Positions 17,881-28,005 of a DNA stretch of 64,000 nucleotides are shown here, piece after piece (within the stretch, counting starts at the first letter, position 1; each line of letters begins with the position of its first letter). A program made the position numbers and the translations under genes. Source of the stretch: Streptomyces fructofermentans (GTDB lineage: Bacteria > Actinomycetota > Actinomycetes > Streptomycetales > Streptomycetaceae). Under the pieces are notes generated by a model. That model was not told where the DNA came from. It saw only the letters and a program-made list of their open reading frames with translations, and did not search any database. The stretch lies in contig NZ_BMWD01000002.1 of NCBI RefSeq assembly GCF_014651055.1, positions 350,028 to 414,027 of the forward strand, written 5' to 3'.

Positions 17881-19014
17881 ACCGGACCCGTGCCGCGGTC
17901 CGGCAGGGCCGACCCGGGTGCCGATGACGGGTGTCGTCCCGGGCCATCGCGCGCGTGAGCACGCCCGGGAACTGCTTGGAACCGATGCCGCGGCGCCGTG
18001 TCGCCGACGTCTGCCGAGCGGCACCTGAGCGGAGCGGAAAGGGGGCCGCACCGGCCGCCCACTGCGACTCCGGGCGCTGCAGCTCCGGGCGCTGCGACTG
18101 CGGGCGCCGCGGCGCCCGTGCGCGGAGGCCCGCCGACGCGCCACGCCACCCGCCGGCCCCGATCCCCGACGCCTGCCCCGCGACCACGCCCGCCCCACCT
18201 CCTTCCTTCCTCGTTCAGGCGGGGTGCAGGGGCAGCAGAGGGGATGTCGGCTCCCCGACCACCGCCGATACCCGGCCTGAGCTGCGGCGTTCGGAGGCCG
18301 ACGGGCAGGTGGGGGCAGGAGATGACGCAAGGGCCGGCGCAGGAGTAGGCGCAGGAGTAGGCGCGCGAGATGCCCCCGGCGACCACGGCGGACCCCGCCC
18401 GGGCCTGCCCGCCGCCCCGAATCCCACGGGTGGTCCTGACTCCCTCGCGCCCCCTGACAAGCCCGCGTTCCACCCCCTCGCTGCGCGCTGCGCGCGGGGT
18501 GGTGCGCACAGCCGCGGGTGCGCTTGCGCAGTGGACTGCGCAAGCGCACCCGACCGTCTGCGCAGGCCGCACCGGTACGCAGCGTTCGAGAGGCGTGCGC
18601 ACCTCTCCCGCACTGCTCTGACGGGGAGCCACGAATCCGGAAACGGGCTTGGTCGGGTCTGCGGTCGGGCCGACCACGAACCCCGACCACCTGCGCGATT
18701 CCGACCGTGACGGTGAAGCGCCGACACCATCGGGGGGGGGCGGGTCGCGATCGGCGGGTTGCCTCCACCCACGACACCCGACTGCGCGGGCACGCAAGGA
18801 CCGGGAACACTGCGCGTTGCGCTTCTCGCATGCCTGACGAGTATCGCGGTGCGGAACAGACCCGCGGCCCGGAGCCCCCGTCATACCCCTAGTACCTGAG
18901 AGCTACCTCCGAGGACCCCTCCCCGGCGGGACGCGGGCGACGACTGATGATCCGTAACTTCCCTTCCCAGGACGCCCGATGGCCGGGCAGCGCGGTCGGG
19001 GAGGCTTGGTGCCG
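17881..19014. other. 1.1-kb gene-free region
   Basis: Several frames are open but none has a plausible ribosome site or any recognisable protein pattern; composition is Pro/Arg/Ala low complexity in every phase. The stretch 18049-18110 contains repeats of a GGGCGCTGC-type unit, 18320-18365 repeats GGCGCAGGAGTA, and a perfect palindrome lies at 18516-18551 (separate entry). It separates the GTPase system from the next operon. Confidence 0.6.
18516..18551. repeat. Perfect 17-bp inverted repeat with a 2-base centre
   Basis: GGGTGCGCTTGCGCAGT at 18516-18532 is exactly complementary to 18535-18551, separated by GG. Hairpin or regulator site are both possible. No gene ends close by, which argues against a simple terminator. 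Confidence 0.6.
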
Positions 19015-20121
19015 ATGGGGGTACGCGAGGGGCGGTTCGCCGCACAGGGGCTCGACGGACGAGTGGCGGGACGACAGGGACGCGGGCCGCAGCAGAAGCG
19101 CGGGGCTCCTCCCGTGAACGAACCGGCTCGCGGACGGGCACTGGGCCGTGGCAGCCCACCGACTCGCGGCCGGCGACGGCTTCGTGCTCTGCTCGCCGTC
19201 CTGGTCGCAGCCGCTGTCGTCGTGCCGCTCACGGCCGCGAGCCGGCCGCGGATCCCCGCCCCGTTCCCCGCCGACCTCGCCGTGCCGACGGCGTCGACAC
19301 TGGAGGACGCGTACGCCTCCAACCGGGCCAACGCCGAGTCCGCGGCCCGCATGGCGGCCGCCCACGGAGACCTGCACCGTGCCTCGGCCGACGATGCGCT
19401 CGCGCAGCCCTCCCGCAGACTTCTCACTTTCGACGGCCGCGGTTCCGGCCGGGTGACCGAGGTGTTCGGAGATCTGGCCCACGCGCACCGAGTCGCCGTG
19501 CTCGTGCCCGGGGCCGACACCTCGCTGGACACCTACGAGCGGTTCCGCGCCTCGGCGGCGGCCGTCCACGACGCACTTGCCCAGCGGGGTTCCGGCGGCA
19601 GGGACACCGCGGTCGTCGCCTGGCTCGGCTACACCACTCCGGACACGGTCAGCACCTCCGCGCTCACCCCCGGCCGGGCCGACGAAGCGGCGCCGGAACT
19701 ACGGGAGTTCGTGAGCACCATGCGTGGCATCACCGGCCCGGACACCCGGATCAGCATCCTGTGCCATTCGTACGGATCCGTCGTATGCGGGCGGGCCGCC
19801 GACCGCCTGAACATCGAGGAGCTGGTCCTCCTCGCCAGTCCGGGCGCGGGCACCGAATCAGTGGCGGGCCTTCGGACCCGGGCACGGGTGTGGGCGGCCC
19901 GCGGTGGTGGCGACTGGGTGGCGGAAGTGCCGAAGATCGAGGTCGACCTGCTCGGAACCACGGTCGGCTTCGGCAGCGACCCCGTTTCCCCCGGCTTCGG
20001 CGCCCGGGTGTTCTCCGCCGGCGGCGGCGGCCACAGCGACTACTTCCGACCAGGATCGGTCAGTCTGGCGAACCTTGCCCGGATCGTCCTCGGTGAGACC
20101 ACGGAGGTCACCCGTGCGTGA
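19015..20121 (+). CDS. Exported alpha/beta hydrolase (DUF1023-like)
   Basis: About 368 residues from ATG 19015 (GGGGAGG ten bases upstream); ATG 18979 and GTG 19114 are alternatives. An Arg-rich segment followed by a hydrophobic stretch (LRALLAVLVAAAVVVPLTA) predicts a signal anchor. The hydrolase core has 'VAVLVPGADTSLDTYERF' and the nucleophile elbow 'ILCHSYGSVVCG' (GxSxG-like HSYGS), with His in 'GGGHSDYF' near the end as the likely catalytic histidine. This is the pattern of actinobacterial DUF1023 alpha/beta hydrolases. It overlaps the acyltransferase gene by eight bases. The substrate is unknown. Confidence 0.75.
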   Translation: MGVREGRFAAQGLDGRVAGRQGRGPQQKRGAPPVNEPARGRALGRGSPPTRGRRRLRALLAVLVAAAVVVPLTAASRPRIPAPFPADLAVPTASTLEDAYASNRANAESAARMAAAHGDLHRASADDALAQPSRRLLTFDGRGSGRVTEVFGDLAHAHRVAVLVPGADTSLDTYERFRASAAAVHDALAQRGSGGRDTAVVAWLGYTTPDTVSTSALTPGRADEAAPELREFVSTMRGITGPDTRISILCHSYGSVVCGRAADRLNIEELVLLASPGAGTESVAGLRTRARVWAARGGGDWVAEVPKIEVDLLGTTVGFGSDPVSPGFGARVFSAGGGGHSDYFRPGSVSLANLARIVLGETTEVTRA

Positions 20122-21361
20122 CATGACCGCTGGCCGCCCTCGGAGGCGGCGCGTCCTACGTCCGTACTCCGCCATCCGCTCAGCGGCCGTCCGGCTCGAC
20201 GCGGCCACCCCGTCCGGCCGGGACCGAGCCGTCGACGCCCTGCGTGCCTCGGCGATCCTCGGTGTCGTCCTCGGCCACTGGCTGGTGACCGCTCTCGTCG
20301 TCGACGGCGACGCCTTGCGTACCGAGAGCCCGCTGGGCCACATGCCGTGGCTGGCCCCGGTGTCCTGGATGTTCCAGACACTCGCGGTCTTCTTCATGGT
20401 GGGCGGTCACGTGGCGACCAGAAGCTACGCCTCGGGCCGGGCGCGAGGTGGCACGTACCGCTCATGGCTGGGGGCCCGTCTGGCCAGATTGTTCAAACCG
20501 GTGCTCGTCATGGCGGCGCTGTGGACGGTGGCCTCGACATGCCTCCTGCTCGGCGGCGCGTCCTTCACCACCGTGCACACCGTGGTGAAGCTGGCGCTGT
20601 CACCGCTGTGGTTCCTGCTGGTGTTCGCGATGCTCACCGTCGCGACCCCGCTGCTGGCCCGACTCAACCCGCTGTGGCCGCTGGCCGTGGTCCTGCACGT
20701 GGACCTGATCCGCTTCGGGCTCGGCGGCCCGTCATGGCTCGGCTGGGTGAACGTTGCGGCCGGCTGGCTCGTGCCGTACACGGTGGGCTCGGCCTGGACA
20801 CGCGGCGAGCTCGAGCACAGGCGTGCGGGCTGGATCCTGTGCGGGGCCGGGACGGTGGCGACGGCGCTACTCGTGGCCTGGGCCGGCTATCCGGCGTCGA
20901 TGGTCGGCGTGCCCGGCGCGGCGGTATCGAACCTCGACCCGCCGACGCTCGCCGCCGTCACCTTCGGTCTGGCCCAGTGCGGCGCCGCCCTGCTGCTGCG
21001 CGAGCGGCTGCGGCGGACGATGCGCAGACCGGTCGCCTGGGCGGCCGTGGCGGTGGTGAACCTGTCGGCGATGACGATATTCCTCTGGCATCAGACCGCG
21101 CTCATGGCGACCACGACCACCACCCTCCAGGCGGGCCGCCTGCCCGGCCTTCACACGGTGCCCGACGGCCTGGACTGGGTGGGCGCGCGGCTCCTCTGGC
21201 TGCCGGTCTTCGCGGCAGTCCTCGCCGTGTGCCGGGCGGCGTTCCACGGCTTCGAGAGCCGTGGAGAGCAGGGCCCGGGCACGAGCCCGGGCAGGACGCG
21301 GGTGGTGCGCGTCGAGGCCTTGAGGGAAAAGTCGGAGCTGCGGGAGGCGGACCGTGCTTAG
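20114..21361 (+). CDS. Acyltransferase-3 family membrane protein
   Basis: A 415-residue polytopic protein from GTG 20114 (GGAGG six bases upstream). The opening 'DRAVDALRASAILGVVLGHWLV' contains the Arg/His pair typical of acyltransferase-3 (OafA/NodX-like) proteins, and about ten membrane helices follow to residue 380 ('MTIFLWHQTALM' is the conserved late-helix motif). Members O-acylate extracytoplasmic sugars or other envelope molecules. It is co-translated with the hydrolase upstream and followed nine bases later by a sensor kinase gene, so the four genes probably form one unit. Confidence 0.75.
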   Translation: MRDMTAGRPRRRRVLRPYSAIRSAAVRLDAATPSGRDRAVDALRASAILGVVLGHWLVTALVVDGDALRTESPLGHMPWLAPVSWMFQTLAVFFMVGGHVATRSYASGRARGGTYRSWLGARLARLFKPVLVMAALWTVASTCLLLGGASFTTVHTVVKLALSPLWFLLVFAMLTVATPLLARLNPLWPLAVVLHVDLIRFGLGGPSWLGWVNVAAGWLVPYTVGSAWTRGELEHRRAGWILCGAGTVATALLVAWAGYPASMVGVPGAAVSNLDPPTLAAVTFGLAQCGAALLLRERLRRTMRRPVAWAAVAVVNLSAMTIFLWHQTALMATTTTTLQAGRLPGLHTVPDGLDWVGARLLWLPVFAAVLAVCRAAFHGFESRGEQGPGTSPGRTRVVRVEALREKSELREADRA

Positions 21362-21370
21362 GTGGGGCGG

Positions 21371-22852
21371 ATGAACGGAGTGCGGGAGCAACTGATCCGC
21401 GTCCTGCGGATGCTGCGCGACGATCTGTGGACGGCCCGCGCCGCGCCGCTGCCACCCTCGGTGTGGCTGCGCTGGCTGCCCCACGGCATGGTCTGCCTGA
21501 CCGCGTTCGGCTCGGCGGTCAGCAACGTCGACCATCTGGCCGACCGCTACCAGTTCAGCGCGCAGGCCGCAATGCTGTGCTCAGTGCTGCAGGGCCTCGC
21601 GGTGGTCCTGGCGCTGTGGCGTCCGGTGCCTGCGTGGTGGGCATCGACGGTGGTCTCGGTCGTGACCGCCCTGATCGCCCGGGACCACCTGCTCGACGAC
21701 CCGCATTCGGGGGATCCGAGCTGGCCGTGGGCACCGCCCGGGCTGATCGCGCACGGCATCGTCCTGCTGCTGCTGTCGCTGCGGCTGCCGACCCGGGTGT
21801 CGGCCGAGGCGCTCGGGCTGACCGCGCTGCTCACCTATGCAGTCCAAGGCGTGATCGGTGGCGCGAACTACGGACCGTCCGGCAAGGTGGCGGTGGCCCT
21901 GTTCACGGTCGTCGTCCTCCTCGGCACCGCCCTGCGCGGCCGCCGTGAGGCCCGCCATCAACTCGTCGAGCAGACCGGTATCACCGTCGAGGAGCGCGCC
22001 CGCCGCACCCTGCTCGAGGAACGCAACCGCATCGCGCGCGAGCTCCACGACGTGGTCGCCCACCACATGTCGGTGATCTCCATACAGGCGCAGGTGGCTC
22101 CGCTCCTCGTGGAGAAGCCGTCCGTGGAGCTGAAGGAGAACCTGGAGGGCATCCGGAAGAACGCCCTGGAGGCCCTCACCGAATTGCGCCGGGTTCTGTG
22201 CGTGCTGCGCTCCGAGAACCCCGAGGATCCCTACGGTCTCGGCGCGGCCGGTACCGGGAACGCCCCGGAGGGGCCGCAGCCCACGCTCGATCGGCTCGAC
22301 GCCCTGATCGACAACACCCGGGCCGCCGGGCTGGAGGTCGTCGCCGAGGTGCGGGGCGAGGCGTCGGCGTATCCCCCGGGCCTGCAACTGTCGGCCTACC
22401 GAATCGTGCAGGAGGCGCTGAGCAACGCCCTGCGGCACGCGCCCGGTTCCCGGGTGCGGGTCCGCGTCACGCACGACCTGCGGGGCCTGTACCTGGAGGT
22501 CACCAACTCCCGCCCCGAGGGGCCGCTCTCCTCCTCGCCCGGCGCGGGGCACGGGCTCCTGGGCATGCGGGAGAGGGCCGTGATGCTGGGCGGGCACGTC
22601 GCCGCCCATCCGACGCTGCCCGGCGGCTTCACGGTGTCGGCGTTCCTCCCCGCGGACGGCGCCTCCCATCCTGCTGCCGAGGACGGTTTCCCGCCCGGCC
22701 TCGCACCGATCTCCGGCCCAACCGCGGGGGAGGCCCGCGGAGTCCGCATCCCCGACATGCCGATGCCCCGCCCCGGGACGGGATCCACCGCCGGCCCGTC
22801 CACGGGCTCCTCGGCGGGGCGTCAGCAGGAGAAGAGACCCCATGACGAGTGA
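21371..22852 (+). CDS. Two-component sensor histidine kinase (NarL/HisKA_3 type)
   Basis: A 493-residue protein. Residues about 30-190 hold five to six membrane helices. The dimerisation/phosphoacceptor motif 'RNRIARELHDVVAHHMSV' has His226. The ATPase region includes 'RIVQEALSNALRHAPGS' (N box) and 'GHGLLGMRERAVMLGG' (G box). The last 70 residues are a Pro/Gly-rich tail. Its start (ATG 21371, after GGTGGGGCGG) was preferred over GTG 21362. It overlaps the response-regulator gene by 11 bases. Signal unknown. Confidence 0.85.
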   Translation: MNGVREQLIRVLRMLRDDLWTARAAPLPPSVWLRWLPHGMVCLTAFGSAVSNVDHLADRYQFSAQAAMLCSVLQGLAVVLALWRPVPAWWASTVVSVVTALIARDHLLDDPHSGDPSWPWAPPGLIAHGIVLLLLSLRLPTRVSAEALGLTALLTYAVQGVIGGANYGPSGKVAVALFTVVVLLGTALRGRREARHQLVEQTGITVEERARRTLLEERNRIARELHDVVAHHMSVISIQAQVAPLLVEKPSVELKENLEGIRKNALEALTELRRVLCVLRSENPEDPYGLGAAGTGNAPEGPQPTLDRLDALIDNTRAAGLEVVAEVRGEASAYPPGLQLSAYRIVQEALSNALRHAPGSRVRVRVTHDLRGLYLEVTNSRPEGPLSSSPGAGHGLLGMRERAVMLGGHVAAHPTLPGGFTVSAFLPADGASHPAAEDGFPPGLAPISGPTAGEARGVRIPDMPMPRPGTGSTAGPSTGSSAGRQQEKRPHDE

Positions 22853-23516
22853 CACCATCCGCGTATTGATCGCCGACGACCAACAGATGGTCCGTCAGGG
22901 ATTCACCGTGCTGCTCAACGCCCACCCGGGCATCGACGTGGTCGGTCAGGCGGTCGATGGTCTCGACGCCGTCGCGCAGGTCGCGGAACTGTCCCCGGAC
23001 GTCGTCCTGATGGACATTCGCATGCCCGAACTGGGCGGCATCGAGGCCACCCGTCGCATCACCGGCTCCGCCCCCGACATCAAGGTCCTGGTGCTCACCA
23101 CCTTCGACCTCGACGAGTACGTGTACGAGGCGCTGCGCGCCGGCGCGTCCGGGTTCCTGCTCAAGGACGCCTCCGCCGATCAGCTCGCCGAGGCCGTGCG
23201 CATAGTGGCGGCCGGTGACGCGCTGCTCGCACCCGGCATCACCCGCAAGCTGATCGCCGAGTTCTCCCGGTTGAACGGCACGCCGAGCGCCCCACTGAAG
23301 AAGCGCGTCGGCGACCTCACCGAACGCGAGACGGAGGTCTTGTCGCTCATCGCGCGGGGCCTGTCCAATGCGGAGATCGCCGGGCACCTCGTCATCGCCG
23401 AGCAGACCGTGAAGACACATGTCGGCCGCATCCTGGTCAAACTGGGTCTGCGGGACCGGACCCAGGCGGCCGTGTTCGCATACGAATCCTCGCTGGTGAA
23501 ACCCGCTGGCCGCTGA
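22842..23516 (+). CDS. LuxR/NarL-family response regulator
   Basis: A 224-residue protein. The receiver domain (1-120) has the acidic pocket Asp12-Asp13, phospho-acceptor Asp58 (VVLMDIRMPE) and the LLKDAS lysine. A LuxR helix-turn-helix sits at about 155-215 (LTERETEVLSLIARGLSNAEIAGHL). It is translated together with the overlapping sensor kinase. Targets are unknown; the adjacent hydrolase/acyltransferase pair is a reasonable guess. Confidence 0.9.
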   Translation: MTSDTIRVLIADDQQMVRQGFTVLLNAHPGIDVVGQAVDGLDAVAQVAELSPDVVLMDIRMPELGGIEATRRITGSAPDIKVLVLTTFDLDEYVYEALRAGASGFLLKDASADQLAEAVRIVAAGDALLAPGITRKLIAEFSRLNGTPSAPLKKRVGDLTERETEVLSLIARGLSNAEIAGHLVIAEQTVKTHVGRILVKLGLRDRTQAAVFAYESSLVKPAGR

Positions 23517-23792
23517 CCTGCTGAAGCATCCGCGCCACGTCGGCGGGTTCCTCGGTCACGGTGAGAGCTTCCGGCGCGGCGGTGCGGGCGACGGCCGCGT
23601 CACCGGGAGGCCGCGCGTCGCCGAGCGCGGGAGGAGCGGCAGTTGGGTGTCGGCGACGCCCTCCGTGACCGACTGCCCGGCCGCGCGCGGCAGTTCCGGC
23701 CAGGACGGCCCGGGCCCCGTGGAGCGACCGTCGTCCACGGCGGGACTCCGCACTTCGGGCCGGGCGGGGTCCGCCGCCTCGGGGACGTGGCG

Positions 23793-24311
23793 TCAGTACC
23801 GCAGGGCGTCGCGGACCTCGGCGGTCACCGAGCCGTCCAGGTCCCGGTTGCTGCGGGCCGTGGCACGCGCGGTCCTGCCCGCGGCGACGTCGGGGACGTC
23901 CAGGACGACGACGTCGACCAGGTTGTCCGACGCGTCCCTGAAGTTGACGGCGATCGTGTAACTCCGCTTCTTCGAGTCGCTGTTGGTGACGGTCACCGGG
24001 ACCTCCACCTTGCCGTCGGAGCTCGTCGTGGCGTTGCCCGCGGTGACGTCCGACGTGGCGTCCAGGCCCCCCTTCACCTCCTCCAGCGCCGAGGAGGCGG
24101 CGGCCTCCACGGATGCGCCCGCCGAGGCCACCGCCGACGACGCCGCGCTGCTGGCCGCGGAGGCGAGTTCGGACGCCCCGGACTTCACCGCGGAGGCCGC
24201 CGAGGAGGCGGGTGAGGTCGCCGAGTCGTCGGAGGAGCAGCCGGTCAGTCCGGCCCAGCCGAGCACGACTGCGGCTCCGACGGCGACACATCGGTTGACC
24301 TGGCGATCCAT
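23793..24311 (-). CDS. Ala/Ser-rich secreted lipoprotein
   Basis: A 172-residue protein. The signal peptide ends in a lipobox 'LTGCSS' (Cys about residue 25), so it should be lipid-anchored outside the membrane. Residues 30-85 are a low-complexity Ser/Ala linker, followed by a small beta-rich domain ('VEVPVTVTNSDSKKRSYTIAVNF') reminiscent of FxLYD-like domains in Streptomyces lipoproteins. There is no nearby partner. ATG 24311 follows a GGAGAAG site. Role unknown. The 23517-23792 gap holds nothing recognisable. Confidence 0.75.
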   Translation of the reverse strand: MDRQVNRCVAVGAAVVLGWAGLTGCSSDDSATSPASSAASAVKSGASELASAASSAASSAVASAGASVEAAASSALEEVKGGLDATSDVTAGNATTSSDGKVEVPVTVTNSDSKKRSYTIAVNFRDASDNLVDVVVLDVPDVAAGRTARATARSNRDLDGSVTAEVRDALRY

Positions 24312-24480
24312 GGCTTCTCCCGCCTCGACTGCGTGTCCCCGTCCACCCTCGGCCACCCGGTGGGGCCCGACCAGCGGGACGCGGCACCCGGGTGACCGCT
24401 CCCGTCCCGCCTGCGGCCCGTGGCGGGACGCAGCCGCGGCTGCGGCGTCCCGGTGTGCGGCCACGCCCCCGGGAAGCGGC

Positions 24481-24514
24481 GTGGCGCTCCCGCCGGGAAC
24501 GGCGGGAGCGCCAC
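24481..24514 (-). terminator. Terminator after the drrAB-like operon
   Basis: A perfect 14-bp stem (24481-24494 with 24501-24514) and a 6-base loop lie about 80 bases beyond the stop of the minus-strand permease gene. A second palindrome (GCAGCCGCGGCTGC) lies just beyond at about 24428-24441. The rest of 24312-24596 shows no gene. Confidence 0.7.
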
Positions 24515-24596
24515 GGAGGGAGCCACGGCGGCCGGGGACGGCCGACGGGGGGGACAACCGCTGCCGGCTGCCGTGGCTCGTCCTTGGGGAGCCGGG

Positions 24597-25447
24597 CTAG
24601 TCGCGGCTCTTGGCGCGGTACAGGTACATGGTCAGCGGGGCGAAGACCACGGTGATGACTCCGCAGGCCAGCAGGACCCAGCCGATGTCGGCGCCGGAGG
24701 CGTTGCCGTGGACCAGTCCGCGGGCGGCGGTGGCGGCGGCGCTGACCGGGTTGACGTCGACGATGGCCTCCATCCAGCCGGGCATCGTGTCGGGCTCGAC
24801 GAAGATGTTGCTCGTGAAGACCAGCGGGAACATCACCAGCATGCTGGTGCCGGACACCGTCTCGGGTGCCTTGGCCACCACGCCGAGCGCGGCGAAGATC
24901 CAGCTGACGCTCACCGCGAAGAGCAGCAGGAGGAGCATCGCGGCCAGGACACCGCCCGCGCCGCCGTCCGGGCGGAAGCCCAGGGCCAGGCCGACGCTCA
25001 TCGTGGTGGTGAGGGCGAGTACGTAGCGGACCACGTCACCGAGGAGGTTGCCCACGATGGTGGCCGGCTGCCAGAACGGCAGGGTGCGGAAGCGGTCGTA
25101 GATGCCCCGGGTGATGTCCATGTTGAGCGAGGTGCCGGTGTAGACCGTGGGCATGACGACGGTCTGCACGAGGACGCCCGGGAGGAAGTACTGGAGGTAC
25201 TCCTTGGTCGATCCTGCGAACGCCCCGCCGAACAGGTAGGTGAAGGTGAGCAGGAAGATGATCGGCATCAGCGTGACGTCGAAGACGACGGCCACGCCGT
25301 AGTGCTTCATCTTCCGCATCGTGCGCCAGGCCGACACCCGGACCGCCGTCAGCGGGTTGGGGCGCGAGGGGCGGATCTGGCTGGTGAGGGCCTTGCGCAG
25401 GGCGTCGGCGGGCGCGCCCTGCACGGGCACCGTCTCGGATGTGAGGG

Positions 25448-25451
<4 letters not shown>
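24597..25451 (-). CDS. ABC-2 type permease, DrrB-like
   Basis: A 284-residue ABC-2 permease with six hydrophobic segments ('[18 protein letters not shown]', '[17 protein letters not shown]'). It is the membrane half of a daunorubicin-type exporter; its ATPase gene lies upstream and overlaps by four bases (ATGA). Next to an anthracycline cluster the natural role is export of the finished glycoside and self-resistance, as with DrrB in Streptomyces peucetius. It belongs to a minus-strand operon ending in a hairpin at 24481. Confidence 0.88.
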
Positions 25452-26428
<977 letters not shown>

Positions 26429-26530
26429 TCTGTGACTCCTTGGTCCTGATGCGCCACAGGGGGCTGTGCGCCAAGGCCGACGCATCGGGAAGCCCCTGCA
26501 GGTGGGAGAGCAGGAAAGAACGGCACTGGG

Positions 26531-26554
26531 TCAGTAATCAAATTTGACCACTGA
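26531..26554. promoter_or_regulatory. Operator-like palindrome upstream of the exporter operon
   Basis: A 24-base sequence with dyad symmetry at 20 of 24 positions: TCAGT(2)TCAAATTTGA(2)ACTGA. It lies about 100 bases upstream of the TTG start of the DrrA-like gene. The core AATCAAATTTG recurs at 32040 and, slightly changed, at 26586, which points to a shared regulator. Confidence 0.65.
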
Positions 26555-26580
26555 CTCCAAGGTAGGGCACGAGCGGCCAG

Positions 26581-26598
26581 CTATACAAGTTTGATTAG
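26581..26598. promoter_or_regulatory. Second CAA(2)TTG operator-like palindrome
   Basis: The sequence fits CTA(2)CAA(2)TTG(2)TAG exactly. It sits between the exporter operon promoter and the stop of the padR gene, about 30 bases from the first palindrome, as expected for a two-site operator. Confidence 0.6.
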
Positions 26599-26617
26599 TT
26601 GGAGAGTCGAAAGCCGG

Positions 26618-27226
26618 TCACTTCACGAACGGCTCCGCCAGGGCCCTCCAGGCCCCCGGCATCCCGAACGTCAGCTCACGCTCGCCCGCCATCTCGTACC
26701 CCCCGGACGCCACACGTTCCAGCAGGTCACGGGTCCACTCCACACCGAGGTCGGCATAGCGCACCCGCATCGCCCACAGCTCGCCCAGATGGGCCGGCGT
26801 CCCCTCGGCGCAGGCCCCGGCCGACTCCCTGCGCAGCACCGCGCGCTGGGCCTCCAGGACGCCCAGGCGGGTGGAGAGGGCCGCGACGGCACGGCCGCGG
26901 GGCAGCGCGGGCATCAGCGCCAGGCCGGCGCTGAGCATGTCGGCGCGGTGCTCGGGCCGTTCCAGGGCGTCGACGAGGAGCCGGAAGAACTCCTCGTCGC
27001 CCGCCGGGGTCACGCTGTAGTCCACCCGTCCCGGCCAGTGCGCGATCTCACTGGCCTCCAGCAGCCCGTCCTTGGCCAGTTGCCGCAGCGCGTGATAGAT
27101 CGAACCGGGCTTGACGTTGGCCCAGTCGTCGATCCCCCAGGACAACAGCTCGGCCCGCACCCGGTAGCCGTGCGTCCTGCCGAAGCCGCGTACCACCCCG
27201 AGGACCAACAACCGCGTCGCCGACAT
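26618..27226 (-). CDS. PadR-family transcriptional regulator
   Basis: A 202-residue protein. The N-terminal winged helix is PadR-like ('LLVLGVVRGFGRTHGYRVRAEL', 'VKPGSIYHALRQLAKDGLLE', 'VDYSVTPAGDEEFFRLL'); the C-terminal part is the helical dimerisation/effector domain of Vir-type PadR proteins. It is in line with the exporter genes, 190 bases upstream. PadR proteins next to ABC exporters usually repress them and respond to the exported drug. It is the leading candidate to bind the palindromes at 26531, 26581 and 32037, though a distant TetR protein is possible. Confidence 0.85.
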   Translation of the reverse strand: MSATRLLVLGVVRGFGRTHGYRVRAELLSWGIDDWANVKPGSIYHALRQLAKDGLLEASEIAHWPGRVDYSVTPAGDEEFFRLLVDALERPEHRADMLSAGLALMPALPRGRAVAALSTRLGVLEAQRAVLRRESAGACAEGTPAHLGELWAMRVRYADLGVEWTRDLLERVASGGYEMAGERELTFGMPGAWRALAEPFVK

Positions 27227-27344
27227 CGTCACCCCGTTCCGTCCGGTGCGGTGCTCTCCTGTCCACCGCCTGCCTGTCGCCAGCATAGGAGTCGCCGGCG
27301 CACAGGCAGGCGGGCAGGCGGACCCGATCGACCCGCGGAGCAGG

Positions 27345-27782
27345 TCAGGCGCTCGTCTCCAGGTCGACCTTGGGGATGTCGGGCAGCTTGCCGAGCCGCA
27401 CGAGCAGGGGACGCATGTTGATGACGTCCCAGTGCTCGACGACCTTGCCGTCCTCGAAGCGCAGTTCCTCGACCAGGTGCCAGCTCACGCTCTGCCCGGT
27501 GGGCTCCACACCCATGAACTCGCCCTGGTGGGTGGCGGTCACGGTGATCCGCAGGGTGACCCGGTCCTCCTCGGCCATGATGCTCCTCACCTCGAGCTGG
27601 AGGTCCGGGAACGCCTTCAGCCCGCCCTCCATGAGCTTGATCATGTCGGCGGAACTCACCGGGTTGTCCTCGGAGTAGTGCACGATGTCCGGCGCCCAGT
27701 GCTTGGTGATCCCGCTCAGGTCCCAGCGGTTCCAGGCGGCGACCATCTCCAGACACAGCGCCTTGCGCTCGGCCATTGACAT
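27345..27782 (-). CDS. aclR: AclR/SnoaL2-like anthracycline 1-hydroxylase component
   Basis: A 145-residue SnoaL-fold (NTF2-like) protein. 'CLEMVAAWNRWDLSGITKHW' and 'VEELRFEDGKVVEHWDVIN' are the two signature regions of this family. It looks closer to the SnoaL2/AclR hydroxylase branch than to the ester cyclase branch represented here by AknH. AclR from S. galilaeus was shown to take part in forming 1-hydroxylated anthracyclines (cinerubin), together with an NADPH reductase. Start ATG 27782 has GAGGAG six bases upstream. It is divergent from an NAD(P)-binding reductase gene that may be its partner. Sure of the fold, fairly sure of the branch. Confidence 0.75.
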   Translation of the reverse strand: MSMAERKALCLEMVAAWNRWDLSGITKHWAPDIVHYSEDNPVSSADMIKLMEGGLKAFPDLQLEVRSIMAEEDRVTLRITVTATHQGEFMGVEPTGQSVSWHLVEELRFEDGKVVEHWDVINMRPLLVRLGKLPDIPKVDLETSA

Positions 27783-27870
27783 GGGCAACTCCTCGCAGTC
27801 TCGCGGACGATGTCACGCCAGCCTGCCCCCGCCGCGCGCGGGACGGCTCCAGGATCGCTCCACTCCTCCT

Positions 27871-27898
27871 GGACCCGCGGCTCGCGCGCCGCGGGTCC
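27871..27898. promoter_or_regulatory. Inverted repeat in the divergent aclR/reductase promoter
   Basis: GGACCCGCGGC at 27871-27881 pairs perfectly with GCCGCGGGTCC at 27888-27898 around a 6-base centre. It lies midway between the two divergent starts (27782 and 28006), so an operator is more likely than a terminator. Confidence 0.5.
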
Positions 27899-28005
27899 AT
27901 CGGGGCTCACGGATTCCTCCAGCCCTGCCCGCCAGTCTTGGCCCCTCACGACCACCGCTCCGGCGGACAGCCGGACAGCACCGATCCACTCTCCGAGGAG
28001 GGGCC

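Noticed and set aside
15544..18831. Long minus-strand frame across the vWA and kinase genes
   Set aside because: Antisense to well-supported genes and compositionally Arg/Gly-rich with no domain pattern.
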